From: Panulirus ornatus
Lineage: Eukaryota; Arthropoda; Malacostraca; Decapoda; Palinuridae
DNA length: 64,000 nt
Assembly: GCF_036320965.1 (NCBI RefSeq)
Contig: NC_092232.1
Coordinates: 60,027,555 to 60,091,554 of the forward strand
Direction: 5' to 3'
Every line of letters starts with the position of its first letter. The stretch's first letter is position 1. Below are positions 14,407-29,640 of this stretch, in pieces. The position numbers were made by a program, and so were the translations under genes. A model generated the notes under the pieces. That model had not been told where the DNA came from, searched no databases, and was given only the letters and a program-made list of their open reading frames with translations.

Positions 14407-15840
14407 ATGATATCCAAGGTAGGATTAACCAAACATGTTGACCAGTTAACAGACTTACTTAACCAGTCTAGGTCTACTATTGCCTTATCGGGAGAACCAC
14501 TCGGTAGAACTCATTTGGATGTTCACATTATTAACTTAGAGAAAAACACACAAGTCCCATTGACGTCCCAGCCTATCGATTGCCACACACACACGCACAG
14601 AGACATAGCAAACAAACTTGTTCAGGACATGTTGAAAGATAATGTTATAGAGGAATCACGATCACCATGGAATTTACCACTTCTGATCGTTCCGAAAAAG
14701 GACGGAACTTTTAGACCAGTCATAGATTTTAGAAAACTCAACAACAAGGTCACTTTGAAAGATGGTTTCCCATTACCAGTGGTATCAGAGCTTCTTCATA
14801 GCCTCGGTAACAATAAGGTATTTTCAACTTTGGATTTATTGAGTGGATTTTGGCAGATTCCCTTGTCAGAGGAAAGCCGCCCCCTGACTGTGTTCAGTAC
14901 GCCAGATGGTCATTGGCAGTTCATATGCATCATGCCCTTCGGTCTTCATTCCTCACCGGTGATCACCTTCTCAAGGTTAATGACTAACATTTGTCGTCAC
15001 ATGTTGGGCCAAGATGTATTGGTTTATCTTGATAATATAATTGTCATGTCTCTAGATATTGCTTTTCATTTCAAAAGTTTTGAGAAAGTATTTCTACGAC
15101 TTAAGGATGCGAACCTAAAAGTCAAGTTATCCAAATGTTCCTTTCTACAAACAAGAATTAATTACTTGGGTTACACCGTTGATGAAAACTGTATTCAACC
15201 TAATGCAGATAAAGTAAACACAATTGTAGAATGGCCAGTCCCTTCCACAACAGACAAGGTCAAATCATTCCTTGGTTTAGCAGAATGTTATTGAAGATTT
15301 ATCGCTAATTTCGCGAAGATCGCAAACCCACTCACTTCATTTCTGAAACAGGGAGTTACATTCCAGTGGTCAACAGCACAAGGCAATGCGTTTAACTTAC
15401 TCAAGCAACACTTGATCGAGGCGCCTATCCTTCGATTTCCCAACTTTGAGAAACCCTTCATTTTACACACAAATGCTTGTAAACAGGGTCTTGGAGCTGT
15501 ATTTATGCAGGAGTCAAATAAGGGTAGACTTTTTCCCATAGCCTATGCGATCCGTTCATGTTCAAAGACGGAATTGAAAACTCAGTAACTTAGTTAGAAG
15601 GCCTTGCAGTTATTTGGGCACTCAAACATTTTAAGGAATACATATATGTTTACCTTATTACAGTTTATACAGATCACAGAGCACTGTGAGGTATTTTTCA
15701 GCAACAGGATCCTACAGGAAGGTTTCAGAGGTGGTTTTTAGCTATACAAACATTTGACCCAGATTTTCGTTTTGTTTCTGGCTCATCCAATGTAGCTACA
15801 GACGCGCTTTCCCGCAGAGTGGGTACAGTCACTGTAAATA
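14407..15840 (+). pseudogene. reverse transcriptase and RNase H of the Gypsy-like element, broken
   Basis: RT motifs are in order: SPWNLPLLIVPKKDG, FRPVIDFRKLN (14710-14742), STLDLLSGFWQIPL and MPFGLHSSP. The catalytic box reads YLDN (15024-15035) where YLDD is expected. A TGA at 15292-15294 stands where the family has an Arg codon (GYYRRF region). RNase H follows from 15295. Its first catalytic Asp appears as Asn (HTNACKQGLG), and the frame shifts near 15585, then shows TDHRAL (about 15670-15690) and the end motif DALSRR (about 15800-15820). These changes would abolish activity. Confidence 0.85.
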
Positions 15841-17274
15841 ATAGCCTCGTAGATGATGATGTAGAAAGGTTGAGACAGCATCAACGGGATGACCCAGTCT
15901 GCGATCCTATCATAGAATTCCTATAGGGTATAAGATCTTCCTTGGATGCTAAAACAGTTGTCCCAGTCTGAGAATTGTATTTAGCACGGTTGGGGAGTCT
16001 TGTGCAGGGACGCGAAATTAGGAGTGCTCGCCCGTGTTGTTAAACAAACAACCATTCCAACAGCATTAGTACAGGATTTCTTGAGGTTAGCACATGATTC
16101 AACCCAGGCCGCACACCCAGGCGCAGATAGATGCTATAAGCAAACTCGTTTGAGGTATTTTTGGCCAAGATACATAAAAACATTACAGATCATATTTTGA
16201 GGTGCCAAACCTGTAACACTCACAAGGGAAGTCCCACTACCCCGCAACTGTGTTGAAATATCCTTTACCTTCATACCCATGGGAAAGAGTTCATAAGGAC
16301 ATATTAGGAGGTTTTCCTAGGTCCGTGGCAGGCTACAGATACATTTTAGTAATTACTGATGCCTTCACGAGATATTGTGAGTTAGTTCCAGTTCAAAATA
16401 AAGACGCAGCCACGGTCGCTAAGGCGTTCAAAAACATATCTTAGACAGATATAATGCACCGAAGATTTTAGTCACAGATAATGGTGGGGAATTTAATAAC
16501 TCATTATTAGAAGAACTCTGTAAATTGTATAACATAAGTAAATGTAATATAATGGCACATCACCCAGCCTCGAATGGCCTGGCAGAAAGGTTGAACCGTA
16601 AGATCCTCCAGTGTCTTCCCACCAACATTAATTTTGATCATGATGAATGGAGTGAGTACCTGTCTGACGTCCGATGTTCATTAAACTCAGCTTATCATAA
16701 GTCAATTGAAGACACTCCCTTCCACGCCTTACACGGTTTTGATAAAGTGTTGCCGTATGACATAATAGCGTCCCCTCCTTCATGTCCAGCGGTCCAGAGA
16801 TCAGTTGTAGCGGAAAAATATCGCACGACTCAATTGATTCATCAAAGAATCAAGGAAAATCTAGGTGAAGCCACTACAACCTTCACGAACCAGGCTGATA
16901 AATCCACGAAACCATCAAAGGTGGCTCCCGGACTCTTGGTAATGGTGCAAGAATTTAACACTAGAAGTGATGTTCCTAAACTTGACCCAAAATGTTCTGG
17001 TCCCTATAGAGTCTTAGCTCATTTAAAGGGACATAAGTTTAGGGTTTGACATCTAAATACAGGTGACATTCGTGAAGAACATGAGGACCACTTGAAAGTT
17101 TTACAGTATTGTGAACATGATCATCCCGGTACCACAACAGACAACACTCCTCAAACCCCAAACAATGTCACCCAACCAACTTCTACCACTGTTCAGACTG
17201 TCCCCACACCAGACCCGACCACCCTCACAACACCACCACACACACATCAGTATTCATTAAGACCTCACCTTTAA
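15841..17274 (+). pseudogene. integrase of the Gypsy-like element, broken
   Basis: The His/Cys zinc-binding region runs through 16080-16225 (HDSTQAAH, then CQTC after a frameshift). The catalytic core shows Asp at 16298 (KDILGG), Asp at 16477 (TDNGGEF) and Glu at 16585 (LAERLN), giving a D,D-35-E spacing between the last two. Stops lie near 16197 and 16442. A C-terminal segment ending GHKFRV (17040) is followed by a TGA, then by the linker to a Thr/Pro-rich end that stops at 17272-17274. Confidence 0.85.
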
Positions 17275-17278
17275 GAAG

Positions 17279-18851
17279 TTGCTAAGTTTATCATTTTACA
17301 GGCTCTTCCTTCTCATGTCCTTATGGTGTCTTCCTGTATATGACACCATGGCAGTACCAGGCGCCCTTCTCACGACTCCCCGCCAGGTCCGCCTTGTGAG
17401 GGACACAGTTAAGTTGGGCCTGGAGGGTCTACCCTACACTTACGATAATTTAGTAAAACTAGTGGAGGCTGTACCTCGCTTACGGTCTACCCTACTCAAG
17501 TTTTACACCAGTGTGTCCATCAGAAATTCTAGTGTTGCTCCTCCTCCAACTTTGTTAAACCAGTGGACCTGGAAACTGAATAGTACCTGTGTGATTCTGT
17601 ATGACATAATGCAAGACAATCTCCAGTAAATACTAATGCCAGGATGAACACGAAAAAGCAAAGGAGAAGCAAGAGAGGTCTGCTTAATTTTGTTTGGTCC
17701 CTGCAATCATATTTGTTTGGTATTGCTCTTCAGGAAGAACTTAATTCAGTTAGGAATCAGGTTAGGTCCTTACAATTTCAACAACTTCTTAACGACAGGT
17801 ATATTAAGGCTAAAGCTAGGATCTTAAAACAACATTCTAAATATTTGAATGACATAATGTTAACTGTTAATAACTTGACACAACATGTAGCACTACTGTC
17901 AAAGTCTCTTAATCCCATATATGCTATAGTGACTATTTCCACATATGTTGATAGTTTATATGCCCAGATCACTTATCATGCACATTATTTCACTGGCTTA
18001 TTGGAAGATGTTAATAATCTGGTAAACCAAGTTGTCATACCATCATTTTTTCCCTTCTCAGAACTCACACGTATCATTAAACAAGCGATGACGAAATTCG
18101 GTTGCACCCCAGCTCTCCCTCTGCATCACGTGACCAGTTATTACTCCTTACTAACGGTTGACGTGATCCTCGAAGCGGTCATTATCCACATAATATTCAC
18201 TGACTCCAATACTTACAGCCTTGTGAACGTAATACCATTCTCTTTTAATTATACAAAAGGGTCGCAAAAAACTATCGTCCTTGCTGATAACATGAATTTT
18301 CTATTATAAAATATTTATTCCTCATTGATTGCACATCTCTCCATGGATGATTTAGCATTGTGCCATAAACCATTGCTTGACAACTTGATTTGCACCTCCT
18401 CCCATCTCCCTCACCCCATACCTTGGTTTTCTATTATTTACAAACAAATTCATGTGAGTACCAACTACTTTTTGGGCACCAACAAAATGTTCTTCGTTCT
18501 TGTTCCTTTAAGGAAATTGTTGTTAATGAACCTTGGATTGAAAGTATGGACCAGTATCACGTACTGTTTTTCCCAGACCCACAAAATGTTCTTATTCATT
18601 GCCCACCTAATCATCCCAAATCTTATTTATTTCTGCTACACATTTATTTAGGACAGCAATATATTCTTATCAGATCCAGTTTCAAATTGTTCGGCACTCA
18701 TGATCATTATTTGGGACAAATTGATAGAACTATCCCGAGTTTAGGACGAATTCCCAAAACATCAACTTACCAATCATCGATGAAGTAAAGATCCAACATC
18801 TTCCATCTATGGTTCAGAACGATCTAGATTCTGCAATAGATGTTCTGGCTT
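17279..18851 (+). pseudogene. env-like glycoprotein of the Gypsy/errantivirus-like element, broken and truncated
   Basis: The protein type is a class I fusion glycoprotein related to insect errantivirus Env and baculovirus F; it would sit in the particle membrane. The first frame (17279-17629) has a hydrophobic leader and stops at a TAA shared with the copy at 1-640. The next frame (17644-18309) opens with a basic furin-like site RRSKR (ending about 17676), then a glycine/hydrophobic fusion-peptide-like stretch and a long helical region. Further sequence runs in shifted frames to 18851, with Cys and CP motifs near 18590, until it is cut by the Penelope-like element. A strong splice acceptor (TTTTACAG, ending 17301) lies just before the leader, as expected for a spliced env message. 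Overall it is non-functional. Confidence 0.7.
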
Positions 18852-18883
18852 TTGAGTCCACGGGGAAAATGAGACACGGAATG

Positions 18884-18928
18884 TTCCCAAGTGCTCTTTC
18901 GTGTAATAATCACATCATCAGGGGAGAC
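18884..18928 (-). ncRNA. hammerhead ribozyme motif (Penelope type)
   Basis: On the minus strand: stem I CCC, core CTGATGA (18921-18915), stem II GTG/CAC with an ATTATTA loop, GAAA, a very short stem III with loop AGCA, cleavage-site context ACTT, and the other stem I strand GGG. A single extra T sits between the core and stem II. All core bases that I can place are present. It has one change (GAGC for GTGC) in the stem III loop relative to the other copies. Confidence 0.6.
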
Positions 18929-18957
18929 ACAAGAGAGAAATATAACAGTCAATTGAT

Positions 18958-19323
18958 ATGCATGTAAGAGACGAAGCTAGGACGCCATTTGGTTGCATCT
19001 ATAAAGTGCCTTGTGGAAACTGTGATAAATTCTATGTTGGTCAGACTTGTAAGGATCTTTCTGTTAGACTTAAGCAACATAAATATAGTATAAGAACGGG
19101 ACAAGAATCAAATGCCTTGTTTAATCAACTTAAAAACTATGATCATTGTATTGACTGGAGTAACGCTATCTCAGTTATTAACTCTAACTCTATTACCAAG
19201 AAGAATATCATTGAATCTTTTATTATCAAATACACAAAGAATTATGATATTAATATTAGTGATGGTCTATACAAATTAGATAAGTTTATTGTTGATAAGT
19301 TTTGTAAAATGATAAGTTTATGA
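18958..19323 (+). CDS. GIY-YIG endonuclease domain of a Penelope-like element
   Basis: Codons 20-39 contain CIYKVPCGNCDKFYVGQT, the GIY-YIG pair with the CGNC insertion typical of Penelope-like elements. The candidate catalytic Arg (SVRLKQHK) and Glu (NIIESFIIKY) follow. His residues in KQH and YDH may complete a zinc site with the two Cys. The frame is intact to a TGA at 19321-19323. Upstream the ORF runs into the inverted terminal sequence, so the RT part of the protein is missing and the first ~10 codons are not native. It would nick DNA at insertion sites in the full-length element. Confidence 0.8.
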   Translation: MHVRDEARTPFGCIYKVPCGNCDKFYVGQTCKDLSVRLKQHKYSIRTGQESNALFNQLKNYDHCIDWSNAISVINSNSITKKNIIESFIIKYTKNYDINISDGLYKLDKFIVDKFCKMISL

Positions 19324-19422
19324 ACGCTCGTTGTATATTTTGGACAATCACATGTTTACCAAATGGCGTCCTAGCTTCGTCTCTTCGATGTATATCAACT
19401 GACTGTTATATTTCTCTATTGT

Positions 19423-19467
19423 GTCTCCCCTGATGATGTGATTATTACACGAAAGTGCACTTGGGAA
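19423..19467 (+). ncRNA. hammerhead ribozyme motif (Penelope type)
   Basis: On the plus strand: CCC, core CTGATGA (19430-19436), stem II GTG/CAC, GAAA (19451-19454), a palindromic AGTGCACT that can form a minimal stem III or pair between two molecules, then TTGGG closing stem I. Minimal type I hammerheads of this shape are known from Penelope-like elements. Confidence 0.65.
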
Positions 19468-19501
19468 CTTTTCATGTTTCATCGTCCCCGTGGACTCATA
19501 G

Positions 19502-22133
<2,632 letters not shown>

Positions 22134-22208
<75 letters not shown>
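22134..22208. repeat. (AT)n microsatellite
   Basis: AT tail of RTE copy E, directly followed by the SINE start. Confidence 0.97.
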
Positions 22209-22211
<3 letters not shown>

Positions 22212-22445
22212 CCCTGGGGTTAGGGGAGAAAGAATACTTCCCACGTATTCCCTGCGTGTCGTAGAAGGCGACTAAAAGGGGAGGGAGTGGGGGGCTGGAA
22301 ATCCTCCCCTCTCGTTTTTTTTTAATTTTCCAAAAGAAGGAACAGAGAATTGGGCCAGGTGAGGGTATTCCCTCAAGGCCCAGTCCTCTGTTCTTAACGC
22401 TACCTCGCTAATGCGGGAAATGGCGAATAGTTTGAAAGAAAAATA
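22209..22445 (+). mobile_element. SINE-like element with RTE-type 3' tail (best copy)
   Basis: It begins TTATCCCTGGGG and contains TGTCGTAGAAGG (box-A-like) and, about 40 bases on, GGCTGGAAATCC (box-B-like), a poly(T) run, and the 3' end CGCTACCTCGCTAATGCGGG followed by AAATGGCGAATAG, GAAAGAAA and (AT)n. The last ~33 bases match the 3' end of the RTE LINE. It lies between AT tracts on both sides. Confidence 0.75.
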
Positions 22446-22455
22446 TATATATATA

Positions 22456-22513
<58 letters not shown>
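22446..22513. repeat. (AT)n then (GT)n microsatellite
   Basis: A short AT tail of the SINE passes into about 27 GT units. Confidence 0.97.
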
Positions 22514-22516
<3 letters not shown>

Positions 22517-24540
22517 ATATCAATAAAATGGCAGGAGTGGATTATACGTACAAAAGGTGCTTATTAAATAAAGATAAAATCTGAATAGTGGTGAAAACCT
22601 TTGTATTTATTCCATTGAGAAAGTAGTAAATTGAATTACATCTGGACGGCAATAAGTTTTCAAGTAATAATGAAATTTGTTCTTCATCAAAATCAAACAG
22701 AAAATAAAAAAAAATCATAAAAGCCTAATACGTTTGTGTTGCTTATCCAGGCCCATTTTTACTAAGTCACGTTGGGACGGCTCCACCCACTTTAATCACT
22801 TTAGTACATAGAATATATTATCGTCGATGTTAAAGAGTTTCCCTTTTGATGTCATCCTTAAAATGAAGGTTAAGGAAAGTGAGATAGAGCTTAACCTTAA
22901 AGTTAGGATAGCTAAGGCATCCTTGAACATATAATCACTAGTCAGGTGTTAATATAGGTTAGGTTAGGTTCAGTATCCTTCATCAGGTCACCATTACCAA
23001 GGTGTTGTTATGTTGGGTCAGGCAGCTTTAAACCAACTTTCAGTATTATTTACTCATAAAGCTCTAAGTTCTAATAACCTAAAAGTTTTAGAGTAGATAG
23101 GGGAGAAACTGATGGAAGCCATTTCTAACATTCTTGCATAACCTGACCTCTCGCCTTCCCAAAACATAGCCATTCCATCTTGGATATTGTACTGCTTTGA
23201 TCGTCAACTAATTTGAAAAGGAAGACATTGAATGGAGAAATTACTCATGTAATCTCCAAAGATGATTACTGGTCTGAGAAACAAATTCAGAGAGCAGATT
23301 AAACGACTTAAATCCATTCTGCTTTAGGGAAAAGAAGTTTAAGAGATCCTATACAGGTTTATGAAGTTATTATAATGGCATCCCTTTAACCTTGATATTT
23401 TTACTTCCTGTAACTAGTTCCAACAATTAAAATGATATTCAACATTGTGAGTTAAGTGACTGACCTTAGGATGCATTTGCATCTGTCAAAAACTGTATTT
23501 AGCAAATACTTCAACTTTCAACTGACCCATTCTATATTTTTATTCATTTCATCTCAGTTTTATCATCTTCCTGTTACTGTTTAATATCAACAATAGCCCG
23601 TCTACGTAGTTGGGGCTCTGAAGCAAAGGAAACTTTTTCTAGCCTAGGTTAGGGTAGCATCTAAACCAAACCTAAATGACCTTACCTTAGAAATATGTTC
23701 AGACAGTACCTTTTGAAAATATTTCTTAAGGTAAGGTCGTGGGGATTAGTTTAGGTGCTAACTAAACCTTGGCAAGAAAAAGTTTGCTTTAAAGCCACAA
23801 CTAGTTGAAAGGCCTACTTTAAGTGGTGATATTGAAATTCATTTGCTCCAGTGTGCCCCTCCGTCCGTTTGTTTTATGTCCATCTAAAGATGCATACGTT
23901 CAATTTTTGATGTAGATTGATTTCCCATCTTAGTTTCGTCTACGGAATTCTACATCTTCAGTTCAGCACAACATTGTGGTAATGAAGGGAAAGTCACCAC
24001 ATTTACAAGCCGAGTGCACGTAGCTTATCCCACCTCGTTAGAGAGAAAACTTACCTGTATTTGAATTAATGAACGTGAACAGAGAAGAGAAAATTTTAAT
24101 ACACATTTATTATACAACTATATAATTTATATTATATACATTACCACATTTCCTTCACTTTCCATCACAAATTTGCTGAGGTCATAACCTTGTACTTACC
24201 ATTACCTTACAACCTTAAGGATGGTGGTCTACAACACCTCTAGATTGATGGAGAAAACGAAAAGTTTCGTTTTACTATTAAGACCACAGAAATACGGTAA
24301 TTCCACTTCACTACCACTAACTACTAGTTATTATACTTGTTGATTTTCGCGGCTAAGATTTTCATCCTCTGAGCGAAGCCATACAATAATCGTCCTTATC
24401 TACTCTGAGCATTGGATAGCCTCCTGATGATCAAGATTGCTGTTTTGGTTGTCCGTTTCCCTTGTTACTGCTGCGCCTCACTGCACACCTTACATGAGTG
24501 CCTTCCACAGTATTAGGGACAGCTGCTGGGCCTCACTGTA
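22514..24540. other. unassigned sequence, no gene seen
   Basis: About 2 kb without ORFs over 60 codons or recognised repeats. Short TTAGG-like runs (three units near 22955) are present but too few to matter. It is the longest stretch in the left half that may be old single-copy DNA. Confidence 0.5.
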
Positions 24541-25048
24541 GCTACTTCTGGGACGGTTGCCAATCTTCCTCGTATTCCCTCATGACCACAGCGCCAAACC
24601 GACTCCCGCCATCAGGCCGAAACGCACAAACATTTCTGACAAAATTGAGACAACCACTTTCGCGTCAGTTTTGACACCAAGTGAATTTATACGACAATTA
24701 CGTTCAAGATGCTTGGTTTTTCGTTCATGGATTGAACAGAAGCAACCAACGATGGTTGCTACTGCCCAATCCATGAAGTCCCCCCCACCACGGAAAGGTA
24801 ACCAAGCTTCGGGGGGGATGGGTGTTTACCCTGACGCCAACGGAGAAACTCAATATTAGTGCAGAGATCTTTTCCTCGGTAAAGAAAGTGTAGCCGGACT
24901 CCGCCCTCATGAGGTTACTGCACGACAGCAAAGATCACCCTTTGGTAGGCTGTGCTATAGGCAGCACAGCTCCGTCAAAGATCTCACTCCATAAGTGAAC
25001 TTATATAGATTCCTTTTTTAACATTTTGTCTTGTCTATATGGAACTCA
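24541..25048. other. unassigned sequence with ambiguous short ORFs
   Basis: A plus-strand ORF of 100 codons (24557-24859) overlaps minus-strand ORFs of similar size. None has a recognisable domain. The stretch lies just downstream of the minus-strand ORF at 25049-25726. Confidence 0.35.
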
Positions 25049-25726
25049 TCAGTTCTTCTCCAGTGAAAGCAAAAAATCATCGAGAAATTCATTTGCTTCC
25101 TCAATATCAGGATCTTGTGGCTCTGTGTGGGGGACGGGGCTGGTGGGCTGTGTGTCTGGCTGTGTCTGGGGAGCGGGGCTGGTGGTCTCTGTGACTTGCT
25201 GTGTCTGGGGAGCGGGGCTGGTGGTCTCTGTGACTTGCTGTGTCTGGGGAGCGGGGCTGGTGGTCTCTGTGACTTGCTGTGTCTGGAGATCAGGGGAAGT
25301 CTTGGGTATAAATTTCAAAATACTGTGAGCGATATCGTCTCTCAACCGATTCCTCTCGATCTTCTCTTGCACGGCCTTCATGATGCGTTTGGGCGGCTTT
25401 CTCCATTTTCTTTGCATTTCAGTTGGTGATCCTGCGCCATCGAGCCACATGATACCAGAATAGTATCGTTCCTGTTTCCCAACGGGTCCAATCTTGGTGT
25501 CACACATGATGCCGAGTGAACCCAAATGGCGGCCGATGTTTACGTTGGAAGCCACGGGCTCGTTATGTATCTTGCAGTAACTTTCATACCGTTGCTGCAG
25601 CTCTTTCCTGCTGATAAGGTACCGCTTCATAGTAATAGTCTTTCCCTTCATTTGAACGAAGGTATTCATGAAACTAACAAAGGAAGCCTTTCCTTTGTAA
25701 TCCCGTTTGTAGTAACAGAAAGCCAT
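25049..25726 (-). CDS. hypothetical protein with RFX/D5-like winged-helix signature
   Basis: 225 codons with no frame break. Residues ~38-95 read as a winged helix of the RFX / poxvirus-D5 C-terminal type: ISRKELQQRYESYC, IGRHLGSLGI, then KIGPVGKQERYYSGIMWL. These match the pattern 'lY..Y...C......FG..L...gi...rlG..g...YyGi'. A basic helix follows (WRKPPKRIMKA, ~120-150). The C-terminal third is acidic and Pro/Thr-rich, with a 13-residue repeat starting QQVTETTSPAPQ (three full copies). The start is the first ATG after an in-frame TAA near 25755. It could be the tail of a viral-type primase-helicase, an RFX-like DNA-binding protein, or an exon of a longer gene. No ATPase part is seen nearby. 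Function is unknown. Confidence 0.5.
   Translation of the reverse strand: MAFCYYKRDYKGKASFVSFMNTFVQMKGKTITMKRYLISRKELQQRYESYCKIHNEPVASNVNIGRHLGSLGIMCDTKIGPVGKQERYYSGIMWLDGAGSPTEMQRKWRKPPKRIMKAVQEKIERNRLRDDIAHSILKFIPKTSPDLQTQQVTETTSPAPQTQQVTETTSPAPQTQQVTETTSPAPQTQPDTQPTSPVPHTEPQDPDIEEANEFLDDFLLSLEKN
25180..25300. repeat. 39-bp coding repeat, 3 copies
   Basis: The plus-strand unit GTGTCTGGGGAGCGGGGCTG with GGTCTCTGTGACTTGCT repeats in frame with the minus-strand ORF and codes for a Pro/Thr-rich tail. Confidence 0.9.
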
Positions 25727-26032
25727 TGAAGACGTGGATCGGGTCAGGCGAAGTTACACAGACTAACAAGATAGTCCTATAATCAATGGTCCTGTATCAG
25801 CACTGAGCTCGAAATACTTCAGAACGACAATTTCAACCCAGGGCTGGAGGGCCAATTGATGATATTCTCACGTCTTGCTCAACCAAGTAACCTCGGTTAG
25901 ACCTTGTTTATATTTAAATATAGTAAAGTTAATATAGTGAAGCTTGATGATTCTATTTGTATGTAAGTTGCAGTGTAGTTGATATAAGGTTCACCTTTCA
26001 GATGGGTTCCTGATATACCGACTTACATTCAG

Positions 26033-26038
<6 letters not shown>
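25727..26038. other. unassigned sequence
   Basis: No ORF, RNA gene or known repeat recognised. It would hold the promoter of the 25049-25726 ORF if that gene is real; no clear TATA box was found within 100 bases. Confidence 0.4.
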
Positions 26039-26120
<82 letters not shown>

Positions 26121-26165
26121 TAGATAGATAGATAGATAGGTAGATAGATAGATAGATAGATAGAT
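26039..26165. repeat. (AT)n followed by (GATA)n microsatellite
   Basis: About 39 AT units (to 26118) pass directly into about 12 TAGA/GATA units, one of them changed to TAGG. Confidence 0.97.
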
Positions 26166-26600
26166 AAAAAGATAAAGGCCACTGATATTGAAAACCAGAT
26201 AACCATGAGGATATAGTGAAGATAGATTTTCATTAAGATAGAGTTCAGTGCTGTAGAAAGTGGGTTGACTACAAGGATGTAGTGAAGATGGTCTTTGACC
26301 AAAAATACGTTAGTGATATTGAAAGTAAGATGATTATGAGGATGTAGTGAAGATGGGTTTTAACAAGATAGAGGTCAATGATATTAAAAATGAGATAATA
26401 ATACGGATGTAGTCAAGATAGTCTTTGTCTAAGATAAACGTCATTGATGATGAAAACAAGATGACTGTGAAGATGTAGTGAAGATAACCTAAAACCACAT
26501 AAAAGCCATTGATAGTCAAAATGATTGTGAGGATGTAGTGATGATGGCGTTTGACCCATGATAAACGCCTGTATTGTTGAAAATAACATGATAGTCCAAA
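26166..26600. repeat. diverged ~66-bp minisatellite, about 6 copies
   Basis: The segment GATGTAGTGAAGAT recurs at about 65-68 base intervals (near 26208, 26276, 26343, 26407, 26472, 26532), followed by AAGATAAA(C/G)GTCATTGAT-like sequence. Copies differ clearly, so the array is old. Confidence 0.75.
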
Positions 26601-26770
26601 ATAAAAACTAACAATCTAATGAGATAATCAATTCAAAAGCAACGGTAAGCAACTAGAAATAAAAGGACCTAGAAAGTCCAACAAGTAACACCTAAACGAT
26701 GAAAAATAAACAACCAAAAAATTAAATGGAATATTTCATATTTATGTCCATAATTTTGTTTATATATAAA

Positions 26771-26780
26771 TACATATATA

Positions 26781-26857
<77 letters not shown>
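26771..26857. repeat. (AT)n microsatellite at the tail of RTE copy F
   Basis: AT dinucleotides run next to a T-rich stretch (26857-26869, A-run on the minus strand). This is the 3' tail of the minus-strand RTE copy. Confidence 0.95.
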
Positions 26858-28826
<1,969 letters not shown>

Positions 28827-28833
28827 TATAAAT

Positions 28834-28849
28834 TGGCGACCTTGCCAGG
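28834..28849 (+). promoter_or_regulatory. putative primer-binding site
   Basis: TGGCGACCTTGCCAGG lies 8 bases after the 5' LTR. It starts with the TGG expected opposite a tRNA CCA end. The matching tRNA was not identified. Confidence 0.55.
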
Positions 28850-28893
28850 ATATTTCTTGCCTTAACGGAATCTCTTTCCTTGATTCGTTAGTC

Positions 28894-29640
28894 ATGTCGT
28901 TGATCAGTGTTGACAATACCGCTCAATCATTAACGTCGGTCAAAGTCTCGATCCTTCCCCATATCCCTAGTGATATTAATGTTGATCTCAGTTATTGGCG
29001 AAAGCAGCTAGAGATAGCTAAGGTCAATGCACAAGCACAAGTGCAAGTACAGAAGGAGCAGACTGAACAAGCTAGGTTAGCTCTCGAACGTGAAAGACTT
29101 AGACTTAACGCTTCACCATCAGGACCAGTGTCGTCCCAGTTACATCTCGTACCGAAGTTCAGTGAACTTGACGCGGGCAGGCATTCAAAGGGCTACGACG
29201 GCAGAGGGAGGACCAATGATTATGTAATCCCACCTGAATCTGCTACCTTGCCAGTAACTCATGAAAGTAAGGGGAAATACTCCAACAGAGTTAAGAGTTG
29301 TTTTTACTGTGGCAAGGCTGGGCACCAGGTGAGGGATTGCTGGGCTCGAGAGAAGGAATTTAGAGATTCTACCGTGAGTAGACCGGTGAATCTCGTCTCA
29401 ACTTTAGGGCCACTTAGTAAAGTAGGTGAGGCTGTCCCTGCTCTTAGGAAAAAGAGGGGTTGCGAGAGAGTAGTTAAGGATCCGTTCTGTGGGAACTACA
29501 ATGCGTTCCTGTCTGAGGGCTATGTTAGTAGATGTGGTGTACGACGAAAAGTGACCGTATTACGGGATTCTGGTGCGCTACAGTCCTTAATGTTGATGGC
29601 TTGGTGCCGCGAGGAGAGTTTGGAGACCGAGTCTTGCTAG
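28894..29640 (+). pseudogene. gag remnant and start of protease, Gmr1-like element
   Basis: Residues ~40-75 form a charged coiled coil (QVQKEQTEQARLALERERL). They are followed by LHLVPKFSELD, the usual start of the capsid region in this group, which is then missing. A CX2CX4HX4C knuckle (CFYCGKAGHQVRDC) lies near 29297-29340. The protease active site reads RDSGALQS (about 29565-29590), after which a 1-base shift moves the protease into the next frame. The frame stops at TAG 29638-29640. Confidence 0.75.

Larger units (their letters stand above)
10621..18851 (+). mobile_element. Gypsy/errantivirus-like LTR element with env (degraded, 3' end lost)
   Basis: The order is a putative LTR (10621-10947), a leader, gag, protease, RT-RNase H, integrase and env. 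This matches endogenous retrovirus-like Gypsy elements of arthropods. Every gene has frameshifts or stops. The 3' LTR is missing because the Penelope-like element begins inside env at 18853. The (AT)n block ends 30 bases before the LTR. A second partial copy of its pol/env junction lies at 1-640. Confidence 0.85.

Noticed and set aside
22945..22970. TTAGG-type telomere repeats
   Set aside because: Only about three units occur; too few for a telomeric or interstitial telomere block.
24580..24931. Possible small nuclear RNA or small gene near 24.7-24.9 kb
   Set aside because: I compared it by eye with the spliceosomal RNA patterns I know and found no matching core; the overlapping ORFs lack domains.
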